From contig CP026511.1 in assembly GCA_004010935.1 (NCBI GenBank), positions 3,534,001 to 3,598,000 of the forward strand: 64,000 nt of DNA, read 5' to 3'. Within the stretch, counting starts at the first letter, position 1. Every line of letters begins with the position of its first letter. Positions 28,305 to 37,067 of this stretch are shown here, in pieces. The position numbers and the translations under genes are program-made. This DNA is from Pseudomonadaceae bacterium SI-3. Its GTDB lineage: Bacteria; Pseudomonadota; Gammaproteobacteria; Pseudomonadales; Pseudomonadaceae. Under the pieces are notes generated by a model, which saw nothing but the letters and a program-made list of their open reading frames with translations, did not search any database and was not told the origin of the DNA.

Positions 28305-29168
28305 TCAAACGGTCATTGGAAAAGACGTCGAGCGCAGCAGACCGTGAACCGGGCCGGCTACCACCGAAAACAGATAGAAAGCGCCGGCCAGAAGCACGAT
28401 GCACGGCCCGCTGGGCAAGCTGGCGTAGAAGGAAAGCAGCAGCCCCAGCCACACGCACACCGCGCCCATCAGCGCGGCAAGCGGTAGCAGGACCAGCAGT
28501 CGGCGGCTCCAGAAACGGGCCGCGGCGGCGGGCAGCATCATCAGCCCCACCACCATCAGCGCGCCGATGGCCTGGAAGCCGATGACCAGATTGAGCACCA
28601 CCAGCGTCAGGAAGGCCGCATGCGCCAATGGACCAAAGCGACTGATGCTGCGCAGGAACAGCGGATCGAGGCTGTCCAGCGCCAGGGCGCGATAGCTCAG
28701 CGCGAGCACCACCAGACTGAACACCGCGGTGCCGAGCATCCCGTACAGCGTGGTCGTATCGACCGCCAGCGCCGAGCCGAATAGCAGGTGCAACAGATCC
28801 AGCTTGCGCCCCGCCAATCCAAGCAGGAGCACGCCGCTGGCCAGCGAAATCGGATACAGCGCAGCCAGGCTGGCATCCTCACGCAGCCCAGTACGCCGCG
28901 TGACCCAAGCAGCCCCGCCAGCCATCCCCAGGCCGGCCACCAAGCCTCCTGCGGTCAGCGCGGGCAGGCTCAGGCCGAACAGCCAGAAAGCCAATGCTGC
29001 GCCCGGCAGGATGCCGTGAGCGATGGCATCACCCATCAGGCTCATTCGTCGAAGAATCAAAAACACGCCCAGCGGTCCTGCGCTGCAAGCCAGCGCTACG
29101 CCGCCAAACAAGGCCCGGCGCATGAATGCAAACTCTCCGAACGGGGCCCAGAACATTTCCGGCGTCAC
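28305..29168 (-). CDS. Metal (zinc-type) ABC importer permease, ZnuB-like
   Basis: A 287-residue ABC-3 family permease with about eight hydrophobic segments. LILRRMSLMGDAIAHGILPGAAL is the family signature near the N terminus, and GFQAIGALMVVGLMMLPAAAARFW is near the middle. It overlaps the ATPase gene by four bases (29165-29168) and is followed by the binding-protein gene after 10 bases, so all three are one operon. Confidence 0.88.
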   Translation of the reverse strand: MTPEMFWAPFGEFAFMRRALFGGVALACSAGPLGVFLILRRMSLMGDAIAHGILPGAALAFWLFGLSLPALTAGGLVAGLGMAGGAAWVTRRTGLREDASLAALYPISLASGVLLLGLAGRKLDLLHLLFGSALAVDTTTLYGMLGTAVFSLVVLALSYRALALDSLDPLFLRSISRFGPLAHAAFLTLVVLNLVIGFQAIGALMVVGLMMLPAAAARFWSRRLLVLLPLAALMGAVCVWLGLLLSFYASLPSGPCIVLLAGAFYLFSVVAGPVHGLLRSTSFPMTV

Positions 29169-29842
29169 GCGACCTGCCCAAGCTGTTGCCGCTCGGCCGC
29201 GAACTGGCGGATCGGTGCCTTGATGCAGCCGTTGCGAGCGATCAGCAATCCATCACAGTTGCGATGGCTGAGGCCGGCAAGGTTATGGCTGACTAGGACC
29301 AGCGTCCTGCCCTCGTGCTGCCAACGCTCGACGTGCTGCCAGAGCAGACGCAGCCCGACATCGTCGAGCGCCGCTTCCGGCTCGTCGAGCAGCAGTACCT
29401 TGGCGTCGGTCAGGCTCAGCCGCGCCAGCAAAGCGCGTTGCAACTCGCCGCCGGAGAGCGCATGAAGTCCCTGCGCTTGCAACTCGAGCAATCCCCAATC
29501 CGCCAATACCTGGTGCAGACGCTTGCGCTGTTCGCTACGTCCGAGACGGCTGCGCCAGAAGCCAGCGCTCACCAGCTCGGCGAGACGGATGGGAAACTGC
29601 CGATCCACATGCTGCTGCTGTGGCAAATAGGCCATGCCGCCCATAAGCGGGACACCGCGACTGATGTTCCCTGCCAGTGGTCGATCCAACCCCGCGATTA
29701 CCTTAAGCAGGCTGCTCTTTCCGGAACCGTTGCTACCGATCACGGCCGTTAGGCTGCCTGCGGTCAGTTGCAAGTCAAGGGGCGGCGTAAGGGCGCGTCC
29801 GCCAGCGCCCCACTGCAAGCCATGACACTCGATCATCATCAC
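29165..29842 (-). CDS. Metal (zinc-type) ABC importer ATPase, ZnuC-like
   Basis: A 225-residue ATPase. Walker A is GSNGSGKSS (about residues 36-44). MAYLPQQQHVDRQFPI is the Q-loop stretch typical of metal importers. The signature is ALSGGELQRALLAR and Walker B is VLLLDEPEAALDD, with the switch His in LVSHNLAG. It is the first gene of the operon. A Zur-like palindrome lies about 100 bases before its start. Confidence 0.87.
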   Translation of the reverse strand: MMMIECHGLQWGAGGRALTPPLDLQLTAGSLTAVIGSNGSGKSSLLKVIAGLDRPLAGNISRGVPLMGGMAYLPQQQHVDRQFPIRLAELVSAGFWRSRLGRSEQRKRLHQVLADWGLLELQAQGLHALSGGELQRALLARLSLTDAKVLLLDEPEAALDDVGLRLLWQHVERWQHEGRTLVLVSHNLAGLSHRNCDGLLIARNGCIKAPIRQFAAERQQLGQVA

Positions 29843-30198
29843 CTCGAAGATTAAAAATCAGCGGATCGACAACGTACCTCTTGTTCTGTCAGCAACTTCA
29901 GTTGCTACCAGCTCGGCAACGAGCGACATCAACCCGCACTTATGTATGAGTTATAACATAACGCTATGCGTATCGAGCAACTGTCGTGCAATGCGTGACA
30001 CGTCATTCAATATGTTTGTGTGGAGTTGATGCGGTGGCAGCAAGCAGCTGCGGCGTTATGCGCAGAGCGGCATAGGGGATACAAGCGTAACTATGGTGCT
30101 GCAGGAACGCTCGGCACACTGATCAGCAGAATCAATTGGCGGGTGTGGCCATAAAAGCGCCGACGCAGAACGCATCGGCGCGGGAACAGGTGGAATAT
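29843..30198. other. AT-rich intergenic region upstream of the zinc importer
   Basis: This 356-base gap separates the zinc importer from the convergent end of no plus-strand gene; the GntR gene upstream ends at 30199. Apart from the Zur-like box I found no gene or RNA. It is more AT-rich than its neighbours around 29940-30020. Confidence 0.5.
29944..29962. promoter_or_regulatory. Zur-like box
   Basis: GTATGAGTTATAACATAAC is close to the gammaproteobacterial Zur palindrome (GTTATGTTATAACATAAC form), with the central TTATAACAT intact and two or three changes in the left arm. It lies 102-120 bases before the ATPase start and suggests zinc-repressed expression. Confidence 0.6.
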
Positions 30199-30954
30199 CT
30201 AGCGAGCGGTACGTGGCTTCTTTTTCGCCAAAGCCAGGTGCGAAAACACCGCATGGAGATCGTCCGACGCGCTTTCTTCATCGAGGTTGAGTTTGCTGTC
30301 GATGTGATCCATGTGATGCATCATCAGGCGCACCGCCTTTTCGCTGTCGCGCGCGGCGATGGCGTCGATCAATTCATTGTGCTCATCAAACGAGCAATGC
30401 GAGCGGTTGCCGCTTTCATACTGCGCGATGATCAGCGAGGTTTGCGACACCAGGCTGCGCTGGAAGCTCACCAGCGGAGCGTTCTTAGCGGCCTCGGCCA
30501 GCTTCAGGTGAAACTCGCCGGACAGACGAATCCCCGCGCCACGATCACCGCGTGCAAAGCAATCCTGCTCATCGGTCACCATCTGCCGCAGTTCGCTCAG
30601 CTGGTCGGCGCTGGCGTGCTGCACAGCCAGTTCGGTAATGGCGCGCTCGACCATGCGCCGGGCAAAGAAGATCTGCCGCGCTTCGTCAACGCTCGGGCTG
30701 GCAACCACCGCGCCGCGGTTCGGCCGCAGCAGCACTACACCTTCATGGGCGAGCCGTGACAGGGCACGGCGAATGATGGTGCGGCTTACACCGAAGATCT
30801 CGCCCAACGCCTCTTCGCTGAGCTTGGTGCCCGGCGCCAGTCGCTGTTCAAGGATTGCATCAAAGATATGGGCGTAAACGATGTCGTCCTGGGTCCCGGT
30901 ACGGGCCTTGCCGCTTCGTGTCGGCTTTTTCAAAGGCTGCAACTGTTCGTTCAT
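30199..30954 (-). CDS. GntR-family (FCD) regulator of purine catabolism
   Basis: A 251-residue regulator. A winged-helix domain at about residues 25-90 has KLSEEALGEIFGVSRTIIRRALSRLAHEGVVLLRPNRGA. An FCD ligand domain follows, with ARRMVERAITELA, GEFHLKLAEAAKNAPLVSF and DEHNELIDAIAARDSEKAVRLMMHHMDHI, including likely metal or ligand His residues. FCD regulators usually respond to small organic acids or purine intermediates. In Pseudomonas the equivalent gene stands between guaD and an NCS2 permease. The palindrome ATTGTGCACAAT lies 100-111 bases before its start, and related palindromes recur at likely target genes. Confidence 0.88.
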   Translation of the reverse strand: MNEQLQPLKKPTRSGKARTGTQDDIVYAHIFDAILEQRLAPGTKLSEEALGEIFGVSRTIIRRALSRLAHEGVVLLRPNRGAVVASPSVDEARQIFFARRMVERAITELAVQHASADQLSELRQMVTDEQDCFARGDRGAGIRLSGEFHLKLAEAAKNAPLVSFQRSLVSQTSLIIAQYESGNRSHCSFDEHNELIDAIAARDSEKAVRLMMHHMDHIDSKLNLDEESASDDLHAVFSHLALAKKKPRTAR

Positions 30955-31053
30955 GGTGACTCGCGTCGGAGGGGTCGGCAGGTTCGAACTTTACTGCCTT
31001 TCGTAACGCAGCTGGGAGACGCCAATACGAAACAAGCAAATAAAGCGCGTTTT

Positions 31054-31065
31054 ATTGTGCACAAT
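31054..31065. promoter_or_regulatory. GntR-type operator, TTGTNNACAA class
   Basis: ATTGTGCACAAT is a perfect 12-base palindrome in the divergent region between the GntR gene and the NCS2 permease gene. It fits autoregulation by the GntR protein. Confidence 0.55.
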
Positions 31066-31185
31066 CTGCGCACCAAGAATATTTCTATAACTCAAGCAGC
31101 CACGCTAATACGCACGCTTTCGCCTGCCACATCGCAAGCTGAGTCAGGTAATACGCGGCGGCTATGGAATTGCCTGTTGCATTTC

Positions 31186-31195
31186 TTGTATACAA
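31186..31195. promoter_or_regulatory. GntR-type operator upstream of the NCS2 permease
   Basis: TTGTATACAA is a perfect palindrome 126 bases before the GTG start of the permease gene. It is identical to the site before puuE at 34422-34431. Confidence 0.55.
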
Positions 31196-31218
31196 AAGCA
31201 TAATCGCGTCAAGCCTTT

Positions 31219-31234
31219 CTGACCTTTCGGTCAA
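31219..31234. promoter_or_regulatory. RutR-like operator upstream of the NCS2 permease
   Basis: On the minus strand this reads TTGACCGAAAGGTCAG, one base different from the xdhA copy at 19493-19508. Its arms TTGACC and GGTCA match the E. coli RutR consensus. It lies 24 bases from the GntR-type site, so the permease appears to be under both regulators. Confidence 0.6.
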
Positions 31235-31320
31235 CAAACCGAATGAAAGAGCCCCACCATCACCTGCCCTCGAGAGCGCTGCTCTGGGTGATAGACAACA
31301 AGAACGATGAGGAACACCTT

Positions 31321-32667
31321 GTGGAAACCACCAAGCAGGAACAGCCGGCCCTCGGCCTGCAGCCAGAAAACCCCGGCTTGCTCGACCGATTTTTCAAGCT
31401 CAGCGCTCACCGAACCACTATCAAGACAGAGATGCTCGCCGGCCTGACGACCTTCGTCACCATGGCCTACATCATCTTCGTCAATCCCAACATCATGGCC
31501 GACGCAGGTATCGACCACGGTGCAGCCTTTGTCGCGACCTGTATCGGTGCAGCGCTCGGCTGCCTGTTGATGGGCCTATATGCCAACTGGCCGGTGGGCC
31601 TGGCGCCCGGCATGGGCCTCAACGCGTTCTTCACTTATACCGTGGTGGGCGAGATGGGCTATAGCTGGGAGATCGCCCTCGGGGCGGTATTCCTTTCCGG
31701 CATCCTGTTCATGATCATGAGCCTGTCCCGTCTGCGCGAGTGGTTGCTCAACAGCATTCCGATGAGCCTGCGCTTCGCCATGGGTGCCGGGGTCGGGTTG
31801 TTTCTCGGGCTGATCGGCCTCAAGACCGCCGGCATCGTTGTCGACAGTCCCGCTACCTTGCTGACCATGGGTTCGTTCGGCGAGCCCACCGCCCTGCTCG
31901 CCGCGGTGTGCTTCCTAATGATCGCCGTGCTAAGCCACCGCAACGTGTTCGGCGCGATCCTGCTGAGCATGCTGGCCGTCACCGGCATCGGCTGGGCGAT
32001 GGGGCTGGTCGAATACAACGGGCTGGTCTCGATGCCGCCCAGCCTGGCCCCAACCTGGCTCGCCATGGATATCGCCGGTGCGTTGAACGTGACCATGGTC
32101 AGCGTGATCCTGGCGTTCCTCTTCGTGAACATGTTCGATACTGCCGGCACCTTGATGGGCGTTGCGCACCGTGCGCATCTGGTGGACGAGGATGGCAAGA
32201 TCCAGAACCTCTCGCGCGCACTGAAAGCCGACAGCACATCCAGCGTCGTGGGCGCCTTCGTTGGCTGTCCACCAGTGACCAGCTACGTGGAAAGCGCTTC
32301 GGGCGTTGCCGCGGGTGGACGCACTGGCCTTACGGCTGTCACCGTCGGCGCGCTGTTTCTGATCGCGATGTTCTTCGCGCCGCTGGCCGGCATGATCCCT
32401 GCCTACGCAACGGCTGGCGCGCTGATCTATGTGGCGATGCTGATGATGAGCGGCATGGCGCACATCGACTGGAAGGACCATACCGATACCATACCGGCCA
32501 TCGTCACCGTGGTGATGATGCCGCTGACCTTCTCCATCGCCAACGGCATCGCGCTGGGCTTCCTGACCTATGCGACGCTCAAGCTGCTGACCGGCCAGCG
32601 CGACAAGGTCTCGATCAGCCTGTATGTGTTGTGTGTAATCTTCATCGCCAAGTTCGCCTTCCTGTAA
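31321..32667 (+). CDS. NCS2 purine permease (adenine/guanine/hypoxanthine type)
   Basis: A 448-residue inner-membrane symporter. I choose GTG at 31321 because GAGGAA lies about seven bases upstream and the product then begins METTKQEQPALG, at the normal family length; an ATG at 31243 would add 26 unlikely residues. The AzgA-type motifs are TTFVTMAYIIFVNPNIMADAGIDHGA, GLAPGMGLNAFFTYTVV, FDTAGTLMGVAHRAHLVDEDG and GCPPVTSYVESASGVAAGGRTGLTAV. These carriers bring in hypoxanthine, guanine or adenine with protons. It is divergent from the GntR gene and has both palindrome types upstream. Confidence 0.9.
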   Translation: METTKQEQPALGLQPENPGLLDRFFKLSAHRTTIKTEMLAGLTTFVTMAYIIFVNPNIMADAGIDHGAAFVATCIGAALGCLLMGLYANWPVGLAPGMGLNAFFTYTVVGEMGYSWEIALGAVFLSGILFMIMSLSRLREWLLNSIPMSLRFAMGAGVGLFLGLIGLKTAGIVVDSPATLLTMGSFGEPTALLAAVCFLMIAVLSHRNVFGAILLSMLAVTGIGWAMGLVEYNGLVSMPPSLAPTWLAMDIAGALNVTMVSVILAFLFVNMFDTAGTLMGVAHRAHLVDEDGKIQNLSRALKADSTSSVVGAFVGCPPVTSYVESASGVAAGGRTGLTAVTVGALFLIAMFFAPLAGMIPAYATAGALIYVAMLMMSGMAHIDWKDHTDTIPAIVTVVMMPLTFSIANGIALGFLTYATLKLLTGQRDKVSISLYVLCVIFIAKFAFL

Positions 32668-32682
32668 GCCAGGCGAGCTCAG

Positions 32683-32712
32683 AGCCCCATCGCTTCGGCG
32701 GTGGGGCTTTTG
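32683..32712 (+). terminator. Rho-independent terminator after the NCS2 permease
   Basis: AGCCCCATCGC pairs with GCGGTGGGGCT (one G-T pair) around a TTCG tetraloop, followed by TTT. It lies 15 bases past the stop. Confidence 0.8.
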
Positions 32713-32829
32713 CACGTTCTGCCCTGAGACAAACCTGCTGAGCGATTGTCGCCAGCCCTATGACCAGCGCGCCGCGGCCGTCTGCCGGCACGCAATACCT
32801 GCTATGCGCCATATGAGAGGAGCAAAGAG

Positions 32830-33456
32830 ATGAGTCTGGAAACCTGGTTGTTGTTCGCGAGTGCGGCGTTGGTGGTCATCCTGATCCCTGGCCCGTTATC
32901 GCTGCTGATGATCAGCAACAGCCTCAACTACGGACTGCGACGTTCCTGGCCGGCGTTTGTCGGCGGGGTCAGTGCATCAATCTGCCTGCTCAGCGCTTCG
33001 GCCCTGGGGCTAGGCGCACTGCTGCTGGCATCTGAGCAAGTGTTCAGCGCTCTGAAAATCATCGGCGCGTTTTATCTCTTCTATCTGGCGTGGCAGAGCT
33101 GGCAGGAATCACGCCGCCCCGCCAGCGGGCCCAGCATGACAACCAGCGAAGTGAGTCCACGCTTTCGCCAGTTGTTCTGGCGCGCCTTCGGGCTGGGCGC
33201 CAGCAACCCCAAGGACATCCTATTCTTTGCCGCCTTTCTGCCACAGTTTCTCAGTGCTGATCGGCCGTTCATGCCGCAGTTGCTGGTGATGATCCTGACC
33301 TGGGCGGTTCTGGATCTCTGTTGCAAGCTGGCCTACGGGTTGGGGGCGCATGGAGCGGCGCGTTACCTTCGCACGGGTAAGGGGCAAGTTTGGTTCAACC
33401 GCGCCAGCGCTGCGCTGTTTGGGGGCGCGGGGGCGGCTTCGTTGGTGAGTCGCTGA
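32830..33456 (+). CDS. LysE-family exporter
   Basis: A 208-residue inner-membrane protein with about five or six hydrophobic segments. IPGPLSLLMISNSLNYGLRRSWPAFVGG is the LysE/RhtB signature. AFYLFYLAWQSW and GASNPKDILFFAAFLPQFL are the next conserved blocks. Members export amino acids or related metabolites. AGAGGAGC precedes the ATG. No partner gene points to a substrate, and it may simply sit among the purine genes. Confidence 0.88.
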   Translation: MSLETWLLFASAALVVILIPGPLSLLMISNSLNYGLRRSWPAFVGGVSASICLLSASALGLGALLLASEQVFSALKIIGAFYLFYLAWQSWQESRRPASGPSMTTSEVSPRFRQLFWRAFGLGASNPKDILFFAAFLPQFLSADRPFMPQLLVMILTWAVLDLCCKLAYGLGAHGAARYLRTGKGQVWFNRASAALFGGAGAASLVSR

Positions 33457-33572
33457 GGACGCTGAGTCCATACACGCGAGCACCTACGCCATGAATCGGT
33501 GCCGACAAGCGCTTGTCGCGCTGGCTGAAGTTCAGCGCCGCCCACACCGCTGCCAGGCGCCCACGGAATACC

Positions 33573-33637
33573 GTAGGGTGGGCTTCAGCCCACCGGCGGC
33601 GAAGTGCGTTCTTTCGGTGGGCTAACGCCCACCCTAC
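33573..33637. repeat. REP-like hairpin pair
   Basis: A GTAGGGTGGGCT / AGCCCACC hairpin (33573-33594) faces GGTGGGCT / CGCCCACCCTAC (33616-33637). The arrangement and outer GTAGGG / CCCTAC ends match 25995-26059. It lies between LysE and hiuH. Confidence 0.8.
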
Positions 33638-33683
33638 GGAGCTCTGCGGGCATGCTGCGCGTACCCACCATGCACCTGCCTCA

Positions 33684-33712
33684 ATAAAAAAACCCGCCAT
33701 CGCTGGCGGGTC
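33684..33712 (-). terminator. Rho-independent terminator after hiuH
   Basis: Read on the minus strand, ACCCGCCAGCG pairs with its complement CGATGGCGGGT and is followed by an eight-T tract. It serves the minus-strand hiuH gene, about 75 bases past its stop. Confidence 0.8.
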
Positions 33713-33785
33713 GGGGACTCAGGGGAGTCAAGGTTTCACGCATGGGAGAAGTACCGCCGCGTCGCTGCAAACGCGGCATGCGCCA

Positions 33786-34139
33786 TCAGCTACCCCGATA
33801 GGTCGAGTAGCTGTACGGCGAAATCAGCAGCGGCACGTGGTAATGATCCTGCTCGGCGCTGATGCCGAAGCGCAGCACCACTACATCCAGAAAGGCCGGT
33901 TCGGGAAGCGTCACGCCGCGCCCGCGGTAGTAGTCGCCGGCTGCGAACTGCAATTGGTACACGCCAGAACGATAGTCGTCACCTTCCAGCAGAGGCGAGT
34001 CGCAACGGCCATCGCTATTGGTCTGACTCGTCGTAACCAGCTCGAGGCGTTCGCCTTCGACACGATAGAGTTCGATGCGGATGTCGCTGCCTGGGCAACC
34101 GTGGGCAGCATCCAGTACATGAGTAGTCAAACGTCCCAT
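33786..34139 (-). CDS. hiuH: 5-hydroxyisourate hydrolase (transthyretin-related)
   Basis: A 117-residue protein, the standard family length from the ATG at 34139 (MGRLTTHVLDAAHGCPG); a GTG four codons earlier is possible. THVLDAAHGCPG carries the first active-site His, the Arg is in the SDGRCDSPLL loop, HYHVPLLISPYSYSTYRGS gives the second His, and the C-terminal YRGS tetrapeptide is diagnostic. It hydrolyses 5-hydroxyisourate from PuuD to OHCU, the UraD substrate. It is divergent from puuE, and their shared upstream region holds GntR-type operators. Confidence 0.95.
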   Translation of the reverse strand: MGRLTTHVLDAAHGCPGSDIRIELYRVEGERLELVTTSQTNSDGRCDSPLLEGDDYRSGVYQLQFAAGDYYRGRGVTLPEPAFLDVVVLRFGISAEQDHYHVPLLISPYSYSTYRGS

Positions 34140-34253
34140 AGATTCCAGCACCTGCGATCAATCGCCAATGCCCGCCTCCTCTTGGTGGTGAATGGTGGAG
34201 ATGGATCGAGCATAGCATCCCGCCGAAAAAAACAAAGACAGTTTTTGATAAAA

Positions 34254-34263
34254 TTGTACACAG
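34254..34263. promoter_or_regulatory. GntR-type operator upstream of hiuH (one mismatch)
   Basis: TTGTACACAG matches TTGTNNACAA except at the last base. It lies about 115 bases before the hiuH start in the AT-rich divergent region. Confidence 0.4.
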
Positions 34264-34412
34264 TTTATAAATCACCATTTTGGCCCGCTTCCTGCTGGTT
34301 AGTATTGGCTGGAAGCGGCTGGCTCGCAGGCCGGCGATACAAACCATGAGAGAAGAGGCGCCGCTCGCAGATCATGACGAATAGATTTTCAGGTTTTTTG
34401 ATTTACAAACCG

Positions 34413-34431
34413 CAAAACGTTTTGTATACAA
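34413..34431. promoter_or_regulatory. Overlapping palindromes before puuE, including a GntR-type operator
   Basis: CAAAACGTTTTG (34413-34424) is a perfect 12-base palindrome with a central CG, the style of LacI/PurR-family sites. It overlaps TTGTATACAA (34422-34431), the GntR-type operator. The pair lies 66-84 bases before the puuE GTG. Confidence 0.5.
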
Positions 34432-34496
34432 TTGAGCCATGATGGTCGTCGGTACTTCACAGCGGCGACCCGCGGATCAAACAAGGAATAACAACA

Positions 34497-35426
34497 GTGA
34501 GCGCAGACTACCCTCGCGATCTCATCGGCTATGCCGAGAACCCACCCCATCCGCAATGGCCAGGCAAGGCCCGTATCGCCCTGTCCTTCGTACTTAACTA
34601 CGAGGAAGGCGGAGAGCGTTGCGTCTTGCATGGCGACAAGGAATCCGAAGCCTTCCTGTCCGAGATGGTGTCAGCCCAGCCATTGCAGGGCGTGCGCAAC
34701 ATGAGCATGGAATCCCTCTACGAATACGGTAGCCGTGCCGGCGTGTGGCGGCTGCTCAAGCTGTTCCGCAAATTCGATATTCCGTTGACGATCTTCGCGG
34801 TGGCAATGGCTGCGCAGCGTCACCCCGACGTGATCAAAGCCATGGTTGCCGACGGCCACGAGATCTGCAGCCATGGCTATCGCTGGATCGACTATCAGTA
34901 CATGGACGAGGCGCAAGAGCGCGAGCACATGCTCGAGGCCATCCGCATCCTCACCGACATCACAGGTGAACGTCCGCTGGGCTGGTACACCGGCCGCACC
35001 GGGCCGAACACTCGCCGCCTGGTGCGCGAGGAAGGTGGCTTCCTCTATGACTCCGACACCTACGACGACGACCTGCCCTACTGGGACCCTGAATCGACGC
35101 CAGCCAAACCACACCTGGTGATCCCCTACACGCTGGACACCAACGACATGCGCTTCACCCAGGCGCAGGGTTTCAACAAGGGTGACGACTTCTTCGAATA
35201 CCTGAAGGACGCCTTCGACGTGCTCTACGCCGAAGGCTGTGAGGGCGCGCCGAAGATGCTGTCCATTGGGATGCATTGCCGCCTGCTGGGCCGGCCTGCC
35301 CGCATGGCCGCGCTGCAGCGCTTCATCGAGTACGCCAAGGGTCACGAGCAGGTGTGGTTTGCCCGCCGTGTCGACATCGCCCGCCACTGGCACTCGACTC
35401 ATCCGCTTATTCAGGAACGCAGCTAA
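34497..35426 (+). CDS. puuE: Allantoinase, polysaccharide-deacetylase type
   Basis: A 309-residue enzyme. It starts at GTG 34497 with AAGGA upstream. ALSFVLNYEEGGERCVLHGD, DIPLTIFAVAMAAQ, DGHEICSHGYRWIDYQ and GWYTGRTGPNTRRLV are the PuuE signatures of the NodB-like fold, unrelated to the amidohydrolase-type AllB allantoinase. It hydrolyses allantoin to allantoate. The stop codon shares its final A with the ATG of uraD, so the two are coupled. Confidence 0.95.
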   Translation: MSADYPRDLIGYAENPPHPQWPGKARIALSFVLNYEEGGERCVLHGDKESEAFLSEMVSAQPLQGVRNMSMESLYEYGSRAGVWRLLKLFRKFDIPLTIFAVAMAAQRHPDVIKAMVADGHEICSHGYRWIDYQYMDEAQEREHMLEAIRILTDITGERPLGWYTGRTGPNTRRLVREEGGFLYDSDTYDDDLPYWDPESTPAKPHLVIPYTLDTNDMRFTQAQGFNKGDDFFEYLKDAFDVLYAEGCEGAPKMLSIGMHCRLLGRPARMAALQRFIEYAKGHEQVWFARRVDIARHWHSTHPLIQERS

Positions 35427-35941
35427 TGACCCCGTTCAAGACCATCAAGCCGTCCACACTCGACCGCGACACCTTTATCTCGACTTTCGCTGATGTCTAC
35501 GAGCATTCGCCCTGGGTTGCAGACACTGTTTATCAGGCAGGCGTGGACGAAACGCTGGACAACATCGAAGTGATGCACGAGCGGATGTCCCAGGCCATGT
35601 TGTCGGCCCATCCCGACACCCAATTGGCGCTGATCAACGCTCACCCGGACCTTGCCGGCAAGGCTGCCGTTCGCGGCGAGCTGACCGCCTCAAGCACCGC
35701 AGAACAGGCCGGCGCCGGCATTCATGAATGCACCCCGGAAGAGTTTGCCCGCTTTACCGAACTGAACGACGCCTATAAAGCCAAGTTCGGCTTCATCTTC
35801 ATCATGGCGGTCAAAGGCAGTAACCGGCACCAGATCCTGGCGGCGTTCGAAGAGCGCATGCACAACTCGCAGGATCAGGAGTTCGCCCGCGCCCTCGCCG
35901 AGATCAACAAAATCGCCCTGTTCCGTCTGCAGACGATGTAA
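35426..35941 (+). CDS. uraD: OHCU decarboxylase
   Basis: A 171-residue protein starting at the ATG of TAATG at the puuE stop. [28 protein letters not shown] (catalytic His), [10 protein letters not shown] and [19 protein letters not shown] (active-site Arg/His region) define the family. It decarboxylates 2-oxo-4-hydroxy-4-carboxy-5-ureidoimidazoline to S-allantoin, which puuE upstream consumes. Confidence 0.95.
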   Translation: MTPFKTIKPSTLDRDTFISTFADVYEHSPWVADTVYQAGVDETLDNIEVMHERMSQAMLSAHPDTQLALINAHPDLAGKAAVRGELTASSTAEQAGAGIHECTPEEFARFTELNDAYKAKFGFIFIMAVKGSNRHQILAAFEERMHNSQDQEFARALAEINKIALFRLQTM

Positions 35942-35979
35942 GCAAGCACCATCAGACGACACGAAGAGAAGAACAACGT

Positions 35980-36975
35980 ATGAAGAGCTACGCCGTACCT
36001 TTCGAAAAATACGTCAACCTGGCCGACGCCCGCCTGGGCACCAAGGCTATCTCCGTCACAGACGACTGGTTTGCCGACGTCAATCGGCTGTTCCAGCCGA
36101 CGCCGGCCGTATGGAAGGAGGGCGTTTTCGATGACAACGGCAAGTGGATGGACGGCTGGGAGTCGCGCCGCAAGCGCTTCGAAGGCTACGACCAAGCGGT
36201 CATTCGCCTCGGCGTGCCCGGCTCGATCAAGGGCGTCGACATCGACACCAGCTTCTTCACCGGCAACTTCCCGCCGTCGGCCTCGCTGGAAGCCTGCTTC
36301 CTCGCCGAAGGCGACCCGGACGACAACACCGTGTGGACTGAAATTCTTCCCGCGGTAGAGCTGCAGGGCAACAGCCATCATTACCACGAGATCGGGTTCG
36401 ACAAGCCGGTCAGCCACCTGCGCTTCAACATCTACCCGGACGGCGGCGTTGCCCGTCTGCGCGTGCACGGCATTCCGTACCGCGACTGGAGCAGCGTTGG
36501 CGACAACGAGCAGCTCGACCTGGCCTCGGCGCTCAACGGCGGCCGCGCGCTGGCCTGTTCCGACGAGCATTTCGGTCGCATGAGCAACATCCTCAACCCG
36601 GGTCGGGGCATCAACATGGGTGACGGCTGGGAAACCGCACGTCGCCGCACGCCTGGCAACGACTGGGTCATCGTCGCGCTGGGCGCGCCCGGCGAGATCG
36701 AGCGCATCGTCGTCGACACCCTCCACTTCAAGGGCAACTACCCGGACAGCTGCAGCATCCAGGCGGCCTACGTGAAAGGCGGCACCGACAGCCAGATCGA
36801 AACCCAGAGCCTGTTCTGGCGTGAACTGCTGCCGAGCCAGAAGCTGGAAATGCACGCCGAACACGAGTTCAGCGAGCAGATCGCCAAGCTTGGCCCGATT
36901 ACCCACGTACGTCTGAACATCTTCCCGGACGGTGGTGTAAGCCGCCTGCGGTTGTTTGGCAAGGCGGTGAAGTAA
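35980..36975 (+). CDS. alc: Allantoicase
   Basis: A 331-residue protein made of two repeated jelly-roll domains. The repeated motif appears twice: DGWESRRKR near residue 55 with [16 protein letters not shown], and DGWETARRR near residue 215 with [36 protein letters not shown] and [19 protein letters not shown] end the domains. It hydrolyses allantoate to ureidoglycolate and urea. It follows uraD after 38 bases with GAAGAGAAG before the ATG. Confidence 0.95.
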   Translation: MKSYAVPFEKYVNLADARLGTKAISVTDDWFADVNRLFQPTPAVWKEGVFDDNGKWMDGWESRRKRFEGYDQAVIRLGVPGSIKGVDIDTSFFTGNFPPSASLEACFLAEGDPDDNTVWTEILPAVELQGNSHHYHEIGFDKPVSHLRFNIYPDGGVARLRVHGIPYRDWSSVGDNEQLDLASALNGGRALACSDEHFGRMSNILNPGRGINMGDGWETARRRTPGNDWVIVALGAPGEIERIVVDTLHFKGNYPDSCSIQAAYVKGGTDSQIETQSLFWRELLPSQKLEMHAEHEFSEQIAKLGPITHVRLNIFPDGGVSRLRLFGKAVK

Positions 36976-37009
36976 GCCGACAACGCCAATGGCGTAGCAA
37001 TCGGCCATT

Positions 37010-37042
37010 GGCGGGCTGGACGGCGTTTCGCTCCAGCCCGCC
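37010..37042. repeat. 11-bp perfect inverted repeat after alc
   Basis: GGCGGGCTGGA and TCCAGCCCGCC enclose an 11-base loop 35 bases past the alc stop. With no T tract it is more likely an RNA-stabilising or REP-like hairpin than a terminator; the paired REP-like repeats follow at 37068. Confidence 0.6.
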
Positions 37043-37067
37043 TGGGACGAAGACCGGCCGCTATAGC

